Shown in pieces: positions 47,700 through 62,900 of a stretch of DNA of 64,000 nt. Numbering within the stretch: the first letter of the stretch is position 1; every line of letters starts with the position of its first letter. The DNA comes from Pardosa pseudoannulata (taxonomy: Eukaryota; Arthropoda; Arachnida; Araneae; Lycosidae), in NCBI GenBank assembly GCA_032207245.1, contig CM063501.1:62016793-62080792 (forward strand). Reading direction: 5' to 3'. The position numbers were made by a program, and so were the translations under genes. The notes below the pieces were generated by a model that was not told the DNA's origin, did no database searches, and saw nothing but the letters and a program-made list of their open reading frames with translations.

Positions 47700-50600
47700 T
47701 TTTGTCGTCCATACCTTAACCGCTTGTCCATGTCATACACACACACGCACATAAAATTTGAGACAAAATCAATGTAGTGTTCATGAAAGGTAAAATAAAC
47801 TGCTACACAGAAAATATAAGCTATTTATTGGTAGACAATTTCTAAATTTTTTGTGTGTATTATAAAACATTTCTATTTATTGAAACATACAATTTGTTTT
47901 CATAAACTGCATAATACACCAAAAGAAAATACCAAAAAATAATGAAATACTCAATTTCCTTTTTTTTTGTACACAATTTCATAATTTTACTTGATCTTAA
48001 CATTTGTTCCAAAATACTTAAGTAATTACAAAAATTAATAACAATAAATTTATAATGATCAGTGTTTTTCAACCGTCCTCTCCATTCATAAACTTGTTAC
48101 TATGTAAGAAATTATAAATTTGGAAGAAAATTCTCTACATTTGCAGACCCATGGCATTATGTTAGTGCTATGTTAATTAGTGTGAAACTTCCTCTTTCCC
48201 CTTGTATATAAGCACCTAAAGTAAGTAGTGTGCATAAGATAAGAATCCGATAATCACCTCTTTTAATACTCATAGGTCACCTAAATTGATAATTTTAATG
48301 GACAATGCTTTTATTTTTTTCAAATACCACAGAACATATCTAGGTGTATTCTCATTGGCAACATTTTATCTACAGCATTATAGAAGGAAAATATTCAATT
48401 CACATTTTCTTAGAGATAAATATGCACATTTAGATAGATTATAATAATCTGAATATATTTTTTAAAGATGTTACATGTTATTAACAACTTGACAGCATCC
48501 AGTGGCATATTAAAACAAATTAGTTAAAATTCTTTTTGAACATATTAAAAGCTAAATTTATGCAATGTAACATGGCTAATATACTAACTACTTGTGAAAA
48601 AGTTTTAAATGCTTAAAAATTAATACATTTCAGGATATTCACCTTTATGCTTAGCTAATGAAGTAATGTGTATGAAATTTCAACCACAGAATTTTAACAA
48701 ACATCACTCATTTTACTAGAATTAAAAATAAATAAATAAAAATACTTATAATGTACAATCACTACTAAGTTTTAATAATTAATATTTAGTAAATGAAAAT
48801 AAAATATCAAACTTTTGGACAGAATTATACTGACTTATTTATTATTTGATTTTTTTCTGTCATTTTTACTTTTAGTGATATATCAAAACTTCTTACCTTT
48901 CTTCGGCAAACAAGTTATAAACAACTTGAATAATATTTATGCCATTTTATTATAAACTACTGGATTACCAAAGAATTTACCAGTAAATGAGATGCATAAA
49001 TATTTCTCAGTTTTCAATATTTCAATTATAGGTATCAGGAAATGATGCAATACAGCGGGCGGAATTATAAAAATTCTATTCTATCCCAAGATAAAAGTAT
49101 TTTATGCTATCATACAAGTTATTCATATTTCTTTATTAAATACATCAGGAGCGTTTATTAATATTTAGAATCCATGCACAACTTGGAATAATTTCACTGT
49201 ACATATTAAAGCAAAGCTACATAAAGCTAGAAAATTAAAATTAAATAAATAAGCTAAGCTAATGTACAACAAATATTTTAGATCCTTAACACCTGTTTAA
49301 TTTCTACTGTTTTAAAAGGAAGGGAAACTAAATTAAATCTACTAAGATAGGTGTAACATTAAATGTACATAAAAGCAGAATAATGAAATCTAATTTGTAC
49401 ACTAAAACCTAACTACTATGATCAAAGAGTATACAAAATGTAATCCCACTGCACTTTCTCGTAATTACGCATGTGCATATTTATACTTGTTAAATAGATT
49501 TAAAATTTCTAAAATATACTAGTTAATAAAATATCACGCAAGATTTTTCATATGCGTGAACATAAAGTTTGTTTATCACAATGCTTACAATAATAAAATG
49601 TATAGCTACAGATATGTTGTATATAAACAAGTGTTTGAGCACATTATATTACATATCTAAATGACAAGACGGATACAGGTCTGGCATAATTTTGAATATA
49701 TTTGGAAGGTTGCAGAAAGCTCTAATTGCAACAGATTTTTATATTCTGCATCACAAAAAATTTATAGAAATATGAAACACTATGAAATATATTTTTATCT
49801 TTACTATCCATAAGAAACATTACAAATACATATTATTACAATGTATTACAATATACATTTGATAATATGAGTGACCTTTTATTAACATTAAAACTTTTTC
49901 GGATTCCAAGTCCAAAATAAGGCAAGGAAAATTTAAATTAGAATGGGACCACTGTACTAGTCTATTTTAAAATTTAATTTTGCACAAGCACTTTATAAAA
50001 TATATAAATAAATGAACTACTTTAGATAAATTGAAATACTAGCCAAATGAAAATTTGGGATAAATGCTATACAAGAAGGTATAGAAACTGTCACAGATGC
50101 ACAAAACCTTTTAGCCACTCTAAGAATAAAATGAATTGAAAGGTGAATATCGACAAATATTTTAGTTACTGTATACCTGGGTCCACTAAATCTGTGTAAG
50201 TGGGCACTAAATCTGAAGAACACAGGCTGAGAAACACTGACATGCATGTCTTGAAATAAACAGATTTTTAGATATAAATTGAGTTTTACTATTTACAATA
50301 TACATTGATGGAATGAGTAATGTAGGCATTTGAAGGAGACAATAGAGTGTGCTCCAAGTAAGACTAGTTTTTAGATATCTACAAGTGGCTTTTACAGCTT
50401 TATAATCCAATTATACAAATTGTGGAAAAATGTACAAAACTTTGTAATGCATATGTAATTTTGTTTTTAATCTCTTAAACACACCATTACAATATTTACA
50501 CACCCAAATTAAGTTTCTTGAAACTATCAATGAAAAAAAAAGTCACACATAAAACACACCAAGCTAAATGTTTAAGTGTCTCTAAGTGAGTTATGAAACA

Positions 50601-53600
50601 AACCAATATGACAGACTGATTCACCTTTTCACTTCAGACCACATATAATGACAACATTTGCTTAGTTAGAGCTCCATAAATTTATACAGTAGCCATGGGT
50701 ATCCATATAAAAAAAACAGTATGTTAAATTAAATGAAATTTTTAAAAACTAACTACTTTATATTAGCAGTATTGACCAGTGAGAAACAAATTTTGAACTG
50801 TAAAATTCTGGTAACTAAAAAAGTTAAAACATGAGCATTTTGATCTTAGATGCATATTTTTTAAAAATACTTCCATAATCTAAGACTGATAAACAATAAA
50901 TAGTATCAACATCAATAAAGAAGGTATGAAAACAACTACAAACTTGGGAATTTCAAAGGAAAGTCCATTTATAAAGATCTTGTAATGCACATTGAATTCT
51001 CGAACTGAGATGTAATGCAAAATTTTATAAACAGTGACAATATACTGATAAATCTATTTTGGAAGGCTTTGTACTTCCTTTATTTATTATAAAGCTATAG
51101 CTTTAAAGTTTCTAAACAAAAATTATATATTTTCTACTTTAATTCAATAACTTAAATAATAAAATATTTGCAGATAATTCTTATTACATCCATTTGTTTC
51201 AATATAATTTATTAGTATTACTTAATTTTCCATTACAGAGATAACTAATTTTTATAAAGAAGGAAATCATTCAAATCCTAAATAATTCTATTGTTTTGGA
51301 ATAAAAGATTTGATATGTAAACAATAATAATCAGTTCTAGTAATCAGAACTTTTGATTAAAAGATTGAAATGAATTACTGGCTAAAATATTCAAATTATT
51401 TTCCAATAGACATATTGACTTCCATTTGTAAAACCAGAAGCAATTTATATTATAACATACATAAATATTAACAAGTTTATGTTATTATAATCTGTGTACA
51501 AGGTTTATGAAAATAAGAGTCAACTAAATGTCAAATGGCCTCATAATTTAAAGTTATCACAAATTTTAAGTAATTTAAAAACTACGCTAGATTGATTTTC
51601 ACTACTGCTAATATTTAATTGAAAATAACAAAAAAGATTAAAATGAAATATTTTTAAAATGTTTATATGGAAACCCATTTTTAGAAAGACTGACAAGTTT
51701 ATCATATCACTTATTGCCTTAATAACTACACTATAAAACTAAAAAAAGGCCTGTTTAAAAACATATTTTGTAAGTCTCCCTAATGCTACTGTTTCAATTT
51801 ATATGAAAAATAGAAACAAATATACAACACACAATATTTTGATATAAATTACAATTAATACTGAAATCTTTGTTCTAAAGACAAACAGTAGTTCTGAAAG
51901 CATTCTAGAAGATAACAAAATACACACAAAACAAAGATGACAATCTCTATTAAAACAATAACATTCCCGTGAGCAATATATCTGCAAGTCTTTGAACATA
52001 TATTCACATGTAAATTGTTTAAATACCTTAACAATGAAAAAGAAAAACTGATCATATGCACCATTTTCAAAATTTTTAAAGCACCATTTGAAGCAACCTT
52101 ATACGAATAATTAGCTTGACTTTATCATCAAAAAAATTTCCAAGCACCAATATTTGAATTTTTTTTTTTTTCTAAACCAAACCAACATGGGAATTGAAAT
52201 TCACAAAATATACCCAAGGGACAGTCTCCAGATAATGAATAAAAATAACAACTAATTTCTGAAATAATACAGAGGTGATTGCAACCCCATTTAAAAAAAA
52301 TCTTAAAAACTACTGTAAAGCAAAAATCTAATAGAGATCCAAATAATTTATAACTTGTTTATATATGCAGGCATACACATGTTATTTTTTTCAACAAAGC
52401 AAAATGCATGATTTTCAAATTTATTAAAAGTTAATCTAAGTTTTACTACATAATTTTGTAAACTTAATTGTTTCATACCAGTTAATCTCTTGATATAATT
52501 TTTTTTTAAAACCACAATTCAAAAGGTTAAATGCTTATGCTTTTCTTTTTATTTAATTGGAAAGCATGCATTGTAATTTTTATTGAAAACTGAGTCATTT
52601 TATAAAGCATAAGAAAAATGACTAATCTTCAATGAATTAATTCAAAATGCTATAATGTAGGGATAAGAGAAAACCTTTTTTTTTTAAATAATAAAAATTT
52701 TAAAAATGTGTTCATACAGGCACAGAGTTTGAACTCTTATTTGAATTTTAAATAACATAATTGTATCAAATTTATGTAATTTCTGATATATTTGTATAAT
52801 CTCCGACATTTTACAAATCCAGAATACAGATTTCAAAATGCTTAATAGGAATTCTGGACAAATTAGCAATCACAATCACCCCTGACAACAGAAATAAAAC
52901 AGTTGCAGAAAAGATTTGAATTATGATGCAACTATTTCTAATATTAAATTATAAAAGGATATTTACTAATAATTAATTGCATTTTATATTTATGTAAAGA
53001 TGTTTATATATAAGGACATAAGAATGTTTACTTGAAATATCTTTCATAGAAATAAAACAATATCTTTAACTAAAACAAAGGTACAAAATAAAATGACAGT
53101 TTAAAAAACATGAATATCAGAAATACAATATTAATATTATTCATTTAGTTATATATATCTAGGTAAGGCAGACCAATTTTAATATCTAGATATATTACAT
53201 CAAAAGATTACGGAATAGATGATATATTATAATAATAATAAATGGAAAATTTATACTAAAAACAGAATATTTAATTTAAAAAAAGTAACAATAAAGGCTT
53301 ACCACTAAAAGATGTTGGGAAAACTTTGTACACAATATATTCCTACTCATTAGGATAGTAAACTCACCTACGTACTAAAGACATTACCATGATACTGATA
53401 TAGGAATAATAATCAAGATATTTTTAATGCACAGTTTTAGAGACCATGAAATGAAAATTTGACTTAACAAAAGAAAGTGTTTTAAAAATCTGCACTTCCT
53501 GCATTTCTCCACTTCAAATTTTAGGGGGGGGGGGTGTAAACACTTTGCTTTTGTACTATTTTTACCTATAAATTTCCTGGAATTAAAATTTTGTAAGGTT

Positions 53601-56600
53601 TAAATTTAGAGCAGATGGATAAATTTTAGGCAAAACTAGACATTTAAAATTATTAGCTGATTCACTGACACAAATGCAAATTTATATCAAAGTCAGACTT
53701 CATAAAACTACACCAGCAATTTTGTGTTTAAGATACATGAAATGTTGATAAACAATACAATAGCTACAATGAAATGTTAATGGCGAAAAGGCAATTTAGC
53801 ATTGATTTTCAATAGAGCTCATTGGCAATAGGAGCTATTTTATAATTTTAATAACAAATACATAGCACCTAAATTTATAAAACAAGGTAAATATCAATGA
53901 ACTACTGATATCCATGTTATTGATTTTATCAAATTCCATTACAGTTCTAAATTTACATCAAATAGGAAATCACATAGGTACATTTAGTGCTTTACCTAAA
54001 AGTTACCCAATTTCAAAGACTGATACTTTAAAAAATAAAAATAAATAAAGTAAATATAACTAGTAACAAATAGGGAAGAGCAACTGTGCTTTACCTACTT
54101 ACAATTATTAAATACCTTTTTAATAACACAGTGCTCAGTTTTTATTTATTAAAACTGAAAACTATTTTTGCAGCCAAATAATATCAGTTTGTGTATTTTA
54201 GAAATATAATATTTTTCATTTTAAATTACCAAACACAATGCTCTAAAATTTTAAGAAAATTAACTATAATACCAGGAAGGGTGATATATTTTATAATTAT
54301 CATGAAATAAACACTAAAATTAGCATTATAACTTATTACTAACCAACATATAAAAATAATTTAAATTTACATCTCTAAAAATGGAAAAGAACTTTTGCAT
54401 TTCTTCTCAGTACTTTTAAAACTTTTGTATAAAATTTCATGCCAATATTTTACTACTGTTAACTACATTAACTTTTGATGAAAATGATCAGAAGTTCAAT
54501 GTACTGGATACTTTTCATTAAAAAAATTCTACTAGGCTTCAGATATTTAAAACATTTTAATTTTGTTTCTTGCAATTTTACATGTTTGCTAAGATACAAG
54601 TCAGATATTAAGCTAAATTAAGATGGACTACTATTGTACTCTGAAAAATATTTTTACTATTATCTTACCAGTGCTTTTTAAGCAAATATAAAGGAGGGTT
54701 CAAATGCTATTACAAAAAGGGGATTGATATTTAAAAAGTTTGGGAAGCATTGTGTTAACTACCTAAACCTGAAAACTTTCAGAAAATAGTCTGAGTTTAA
54801 AATTTGTACTTTCTTTTGACTTATACCACAGAAGATTCAAATTTCAATGAAGAATTGCAAACAAATCTAGTTTACAAGAGATATCTCATTTTTCATCTCT
54901 TCTTTTTAAATGAGAAACAAAAAATATTTTTTGCAAGAAAATGGTAAATTTATTCTTTTATACATTTATTTTTAGAAAAGAAATATCAAAGTTATTAAGA
55001 GTTTTTGAGAAAATAAAAAATATTGGCTTAAACCCTACAACTTTTTATAAATATTTTTTTGTTAAAATATTTAGCAGAATTCAAGTGATAACCAATACCC
55101 ATACCCACAAAACTAAATTAAAATAAGAAAAATGTCTATTTTTTATGTTTTTATAGTCATTACATGCCTTATTAATTTTGCAAACATAAATTTTCAGCTT
55201 AAATGATGTTAATTAACAACATAAAAAATATTTATAAAATGAAGATTCATTTAAAACTGGATATAGTTAACATACTAATATAAAAATCTGATTCTTAAGT
55301 CCCTACATATCAAATCCAAAATTGAATCAATTATAAACAATAGAAATGTTTCAAATATTACATACAAGGAGAACAAGAACTTTATGAAAAGGAGGAACTT
55401 TTTATCAAGGGTGCCACTGACTAATAATATGCAAAATCTAACATATTATAAAAATGTGAATTTTAAAAATTTCTTTCATTGGTAGTGAATTTGGTCCTTA
55501 GAAAACATTCTAAGTGTTCAGGTACACAGCATTAGATGTTTTACACATGCATAGTATCAGAATTGGGAAAAGCATCTAAACACATTGCTTTTGGTATACG
55601 TCCAGTATCACTATACATTCAGCATTCATGTTGTGCGCAAGTATGAAAAGTTATTTAAGCCTTTGCTCAAGAAAGGTAAAAGATTTTGCCTCTAACATTT
55701 ACTTGAGATGTGACATGCTGTGAAGTAACAAATGAGATCAAAATATGCTATATAACAAATTACAATATGCTATGGCACAAAGTGCTTTTATTTTTTAATC
55801 TTTATTCTACAGGAGGAACTACTATTATTCAAGAGTAAATTTGCTGCTTTATAAGTGCACTGGAATCTATGTTATCTTAAAGAATTGTCTACTCTCTCAA
55901 ACCTCTCTTTATATACATTCTTTATATATATCACGGACATGCTGTCTGGGTACGTAAGGTAGGCAGTGCCTTTCATCAATAAAATATATATTAGAAGCCG
56001 CCTTTTCCTGCTCTTACCTAATAATCCTTATTCTTAGAAAATTACAAATACTAATCCGATTTAAATGCTCAGAATGCAAACTTTCTATCCGTAAAGCAAG
56101 CATAATTATCTACTGTAGCCATAATAGCAATGTTTTTCCATAACATCTCCTTATTATAAATCTATGGGTGGTGGTATACAAACTTAAGTGAGTGGAACCT
56201 GGATACTGTGATTTAAACAAGTTGATTAAAGTTTTAAATTTAAAAAATAAATTTTTCAAAAAATGCTTACTGTTATTTTATCATATTAACAAAGCTTTGA
56301 TTAATATTTTACTTGATAAAAGTCAGTGTGCCCTGAACAATTAGTAACACCACATGCCTGATTTATAAATATTCATTCAATTCCTGCTCCCACTCCCCAT
56401 AAGTTGTTTATATATATATATATATATATATAACTATTTTTATTATATCATGTAGGGATACATTATATCAGTTCTGTTGTCAAACAGCAAACTTACTCTG
56501 CAATAGTAGTAGTTCTATCCTTGGTGAAAAGGTGAAAATAAAGTTTAATAATGTTCCTGAAAACCAAAGTCATGCCACCCAACATAAACATTTATTATAA

Positions 56601-58610
56601 AAAAATTATGTTAAAAATATTTAAGCTCGTGTATAATTTAAATGCTAATGATATTTCTATAACTTATATTTTTTGAAAACCAATTTCATAAAGACTTTGG
56701 TTTTGTTTTTGTTTTGTTTTAACCTCTTTTTTTTTATAACAATATTTGAAAAGAATAATCAATTATTCAAATATTTGTTGTTGCTTTGAAGAATAATTTA
56801 ATAAGTTCAGCAAATAAAATGTCTCATAAAAAGAGTAGCTAAAATTGCATTATTATCACAAATTATATAAATCATATGAAACAACTTATTCTATGCACTA
56901 AATTTACTAACTGTGAATTATTATATTAATTATTAATGAGCATTGTGTATTAACACAAACATAGTACACATTGTCAAAAGGCATAGAAACAAATTTACCT
57001 TTTAAATAAAAGGAAAGAGATCAGAATTACATAAAAAGATATGGCTTTATACAAGGATACAAAAAAGTAATGGATTAATATATTTTTGTGAAGCATGTTC
57101 AAATATACAACATGAATGAAAATTCATAAAACAGTTAACTTGGACTTGGAAGAACTTGGCTCAAAGAAAAAATTTTTTGGGATAGGGCAAATATTTTAAC
57201 TTCATGCCTTACAATGTTGTGAGAGACATATAGTAAGTTCATTGAGAAGAGTGGTAGGTAAATCAGATTAAAAGTAAACAAAATGTTTGATAATGTGTTA
57301 CATCATTAGGGCTGTATGTGACAAATACTTACTTTACATTACATGTACTAAATGCTTTTAGGGTTTCTGATTTTCCACCCTTTTTTCCTTCACAGGAATT
57401 TCTGGGAAACCCCAGGAATATAACAGCTATTTATTTTTGAAAATTCAAAATTAGTTATATTTAATTGATATCAATAAATACATATACAAAGTCCAAAATT
57501 TGTGCTTCTCTAACAGAAAAGCTACAAAATATAAATAAAATGCATTAATTATACATTTTTACAATATGATTAAAAAAAAAAAAAAAAACCAGTGATTTAT
57601 GCTTTTATTACCCTGGTTATTTTTTAGCTTTGTTATGAACAAACAACCAGCAAGTAGTACACATGCTCTGAGCTGATATTGGAAAAATCATTTTCAAAGC
57701 CTCACAGTATTTGATGATTGATTTACTGTTGCATCAATTAACAGCGATTCTTACCTCACCATCTCGCTCAAGCTAAAACATTTGCTAGTTGAAGAACATA
57801 GGACCTTTGTCTTTGTGTAGATCACTTTATAATATTTAATTTAGTGCTAAAAATTTTTAAATAAACCAATACACTGAAAGAAAGAGTTGCCATAATGCTC
57901 TAGTTTTTGTTCTGGTAAAAGTAAGATTTTTAAGACACATACTCATTTCATAAACGTTTATAGTTTTGTGGAACTCTGAGTTTGTTTACAGGAATACAAA
58001 AACTATGAAAATCTTGCTATTCCCCAGGTACCAGGGAAAGAAAACCTTGTTTAGGTTATACATGACAAATACTTAATGCAAAAGATGTAAAATTGCATTG
58101 CATACATTTCATTCTATTAAGTTTAAGAAGATGTTAATCTTTTAAAATAAGTGCAAAATAAAATTTTATTTTACACATGCATTTATATATAAAAGAAAAA
58201 AAAACTAGTGGGCAATTTTGCATCAATTTAAATGTACTGCCAAACTATAAAAAAGGGTTCAACATGTAATCAACCTAATCAGTGTTTATGGATGTGATCT
58301 TAAATCTCGAATTGCAAGGCATGGGGTTAAATAAACAGATTGCTTATGAAAAAATAAATCTACATAATTGCTTTACAACTTCAAGCTTTTAGGAGAATAA
58401 GAGGAGATAAGAGTATATCAAGGGTATTATTAAAAAAGCTTTTTTTTCATCAAGACAAATGTTTTGAAAACATTAAGTAATGCTAATAAACAAAGCAGTA
58501 AATCATTAAAAGTAGTAGCTTGTTCTTTAAACAACTTTCGATATTTTGCTGGTATTGGACATTTTAAATAAGTTATATTAATATTTAAAAACTAACAACC
58601 CATGAAATTG

Positions 58611-58651
<41 letters not shown>

Positions 58652-61600
58652 AAACAATAATTGGAAATACAAAAAGAAATTTTAATGAATTTATCATATT
58701 ATATTTGGAAGACATTATGATAATTTTAGGATATAATTCATTGTAAAAATTTGATTGCTAAAAAGTTAAATTACAAAATTACTATTTTCAAAATCTAACA
58801 AATTAATCTATTAGTGAAACCATATCCTACTCAATAAAATTCTATAACAATATCAAACCTCAGTTCAAATAAGGTAAATTTACAAGGGATATTAAAAACT
58901 GTTTATTACAGTCTATGAAAATAAAAAATAGTTATAGAAACTTTATAATTTAATTAACGAACAAAATACATTAGGATGATTTAAAATCAAAATACTATGC
59001 ATTTTTATAACATTAAAGTTTTATAAAATCCCACTTATAAAATTGAACAATTCCTATACAGAAAATACTTAATAGTGAGCCAAGTCATGTACGGATAGTT
59101 TTTAATTAAACTATATATGTTTATTAGATTTAAAGGGAGCAAAATCTTAATATATGCTTTATTGAGATAAATATTTTACTATATTACTAAAATATTATAA
59201 TTAAAAAATCAATGAGCACTCTTTATTATAATTAAAATAGAACAATTCTACTTTAAACAAAGGTAAATAGCCAAAATTTTAGATTTACTTTCCATTGAGA
59301 TTGAGCAATTCATTGTAGTAATAAGTAAAACATAAATAGAATATGCTAACATTGGATTAAGAAGTTCATATAGATTATCTAGTTATTTTCAAAATTTATT
59401 GCACATTTTATTGTGTATTTACAACAAAAGATTACATTTTGATTAAAATAATTTGAATTAAATAGTTATTAAACACTCATTCATAGATTATCATTTAAAT
59501 ATGAATTAATATAAAACAAGATAATTCGATGACAGTGGACATTAGCAAGTAAATTGCTGAGTTTGTAACTGAGACACTAAAGTTAAAATTTCATTATCCG
59601 TTATTAGTAATACTGGAAATTGAAAGCACAATTATTTTAATACTATTCTTTAAACCTGAAAAAATTTAAGACACTGCAAAAATAAACTATTTAACACACA
59701 ACATATTTAAAGCTTTTAAAGTGCCTTCTTACTTAACAACTAACAACAGTGGAATGTTTTAGATCAAGAAGGCAGACAAATAATGACTTTTGCATTTACA
59801 ATTAAGATATTGGTAACACATGAACTTGAATCATACCCCTAACAAGCCACGAGTTCTATTAGACATCTCAATGTTTCACTGATGTTAATATGGCATTCAG
59901 AATGTTGAATAGAACATGTACACTGTTAGGGTTCATGGTAAAACTGTGGAAAAGTAAGTTTTTGTAAATAGAGAGCATATATAAGCATTTCTAGAAAATA
60001 ATCATGTCCAACTATCATAAAGCTAATAATTATTAAAAATAGTGATTCTAAAGGGCAGTTAAATTAGTGAGATCTATTTCAGAATTTATGATCACATAAC
60101 AGCTGAATGCACAACAAAATTTTGCACAGAATGCTTTAAACAAAGTAAAATTGGCAGAAGATTTGTGCCTATACACTTAAGCATTACAAACAAAACTATA
60201 CACATGCATGGTTTGTACTTATCTAATATCTTTTAACTATAATATTTTTTTAGTAATGAAAAAGTAAAATTTAAAAAATAACATTTAGACCTAATTGAAA
60301 CAAGATTTTGAAATAAAATTTTTGATAAAAGCAGTAAAATGATATTTTCTCTTAAATGGAGACTGCTATAGCTTAGAGGTGTAACCAAAATAGCAAATAA
60401 CGAATGAATACCTTCTCAATAAGGAACACAGTTGGCAATGCTCATTAGTAAATTATAACAATTTCTTTTTTCATTTATATATTTTTTTACAATTAGAAAC
60501 ACAGAAAAAACATTTATACAAAATAAAGAGTTTTATTTTGAGAAATTAAATCATTTTCGATTAATAAACAAACACAAATTTTAAATTACACAAAAACAAA
60601 AAAAATCTGGTTTTAACCATTTTCTTTACATAATGACTAGCTTGAATATATATAAAAAATGATGCAACAAAAAGTGATTAATGAATATCTCATAATCATT
60701 TTAAATATTTAAATGATACACTTTGAATAATACTATGAATAAATGATTGAAAATGAAGAAATTAACACAAAATCAATATAATATATGTAAAACATAATAT
60801 AAAACTTAATTAACAGATCTTTTTTGCAAACCTAAAAGAAAAGGAATAAGGAAACAAACCAACTGCAGTAAACCAAACATTTTTGAATTTAAAGGAAAAA
60901 ATTTCCCTTAAGGTCATGGTACATATGGTTTCAAATTAACAAAACTTTTTAAATTCTATACAATGAACATATAAGATCTAAGCAACAACAACAAAAATGA
61001 ATAGGTACTGATGACAATAACATACAGTGAGATACACATTTCTATTAAACAATGAATATACAAACTAGAAAATATATCTAGTGAAAATGCCCAAACTTCT
61101 ATGCATTTAATTGGTTACTGCAGTTGTTTGTGCCTTACAAAATTCAATTTCAGTATACAGGATTTGTTCCAAAAAGCAGTCAGAATTTAGTACGAGCTAA
61201 TATCTATGCTTTTCATGTGGTTTTACAAAGCTCTGAAGAATCTCATTAGTATACAATATGAAAACAAGAAACAATACCACTTTGTGCGAAGGGCAGCCAA
61301 ACATAGCGGAAGACTAACCATATGAAGATCATACAAAGGGTTTTGACCTTTGGGTCATGACTCAAAAACATAACAGCAAGTCAATGATACAAGAGAATAA
61401 AGACAGCGTTCTCTTGTTTCATGAACTTACACAGATGTGTTGGAAGAACTTCAAAAATTGTGCAGCTCTGACATTGTTATGTCAGTACTAAGCATATTTT
61501 GTTTAACCATTAGAATTCATTTCTTTGTGTTCGGGAAGATATAAGAAAACTATACTAAATACAACAAACTTCTTTGCAGAAAAGATGATAATCTCGATTT

Positions 61601-62690
61601 TGAACATGCTGCATCTATTAAAGAAAAAGGGTGTCTACCCCCAAGTAAATGAAAAACATATATACATACACATATATGCAGAAAATCAGGAATTTACAGA
61701 ATTGAATATATAGATGGCAAACAATAAATTATGATTTATTTTCCCATACTATATTTATAATTATGTAATAAAACAAATATTACTTAAAGATGAAAAAGCT
61801 GTCTTATTTACATGAATATATTTATTTCAAAAACGATTAATGGTAATTTTAAAGCACTATAATTTACATACAAATGGATTCTGATGGTGATCAACATTTT
61901 AAACTAGGTAGACACCCCACAATAGAGGGGTAAGAGAACTAGAAAACATGTATTGTTGCCAACAGAAAAGAACAAAAATAAAAATCTCTTAAGTACAACC
62001 ATTTTATCAACAGTTTAAACTTTAGCACAACTGAGAATAATCTTATAGAAGTAACAAATACAAAATTATATTGAACACTTAAGCAATGTTCACTAAGCTC
62101 ACGTTTTAAAATAATAAAACACAAAATATTTCTTAAATACTTTTATAATAATCACAAGCAGACTAATTTATATTTTCCTTGAAATCAAAATCAATATTTT
62201 TTTTAAAGAGAAATATGATTCTATTTATAACATACTTCAAATCTGAACTCTACATGATTTTAATTTGCTGGTATAATATACAATTAATCATAAGACAAGT
62301 CTTTGAAATGTGCTGAATTCAGAAAGTTAAATACATAAAATTAAATACTGTTTAATGAAACCCAAATATGCAGAATAAAAGTTATATAACTCAATGCATA
62401 AGATTACCAAACCAATTTAATTAAATAACACATACTATTTCAGATGTGTTTAACAAAGGTGCTTTAGTGACTATATCCATTTGATAATGTGAAGAAATTT
62501 TTGAATTCAGATATGCATTATAATTACTAGAAATTTGTTTGCATGCCTCTATATTTTCAGCACTAACCAGCACACATCTGCTATCAATACTAGGTTATTG
62601 GAATTGGTTCATGGCCAAGAAAGGCTAAAAACCCTTGTATTATACCAAGGCCTTCAAGTCTGTATGGTGATTTGAATTCCAATCATTCAA
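47700..62690 (-). other. Repeat-poor AT-rich flank 3' of ASAP; candidate long 3' UTR plus intergenic
   Basis: About 15 kb immediately 3' of the ASAP stop codon with no coding exon and almost no recognisable mobile element, in contrast to the rest of the window. Minus-strand AATAAA signals occur many times; the nearest I located are at 61826-61821 and 61741-61736 (TTTATT on the plus strand), about 0.9 kb after the stop. Short (TA)n runs occur at about 56410-56431 and 58615-58648, and an A run at about 57571. How much of this is transcribed UTR cannot be told from sequence alone. Confidence 0.4.
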
Positions 62691-62900
62691 TCACTCTTTC
62701 AACACATGTACAAAGCTAGAAGGAAAAACTCCACGCCGTTCTGGTTGCCCCTCGATCATGCCCTCCATCCACTCATCATCATCTGTTTCTTCATTGATAA
62801 TAATGATAACCTCACCTTCTTTAAAGGAAAGCTCATCTTCTCGATCAGCATCACAGTCATATAATGCTCGACATCGACGTGGTTTTGCAGTATCATGTCT
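62691..62900 (-). CDS. ASAP: ASAP-type ArfGAP, terminal coding exon with SH3 domain
   Basis: The last coding exon starts at AGA after a TTTTACAG acceptor (phase 0) and encodes 69 residues before TGA at 62693-62691. Residues about 8-67 form a full SH3 domain: RCRALYDCDADREDELSFKE (ALYDC in place of ALYDY), then GEVIIIIN, the DDEWMEGM segment with the conserved Trp, and GVFPSSFVHVLKE ending the protein. EGQPERRGVFPSSFVHVL at the very C-terminus is characteristic of ASAP1/2 (Arf GTPase-activating proteins with BAR, PH, ArfGAP, ankyrin and C-terminal SH3 domains), which act at focal adhesions and endocytic membranes. ASAP3 lacks the SH3, so an ASAP1/2-like ancestor is likely. Other domains lie beyond position 64000. 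Confidence 0.88.
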   Translation of the reverse strand, partial: RHDTAKPRRCRALYDCDADREDELSFKEGEVIIIINEETDDDEWMEGMIEGQPERRGVFPSSFVHVLKE

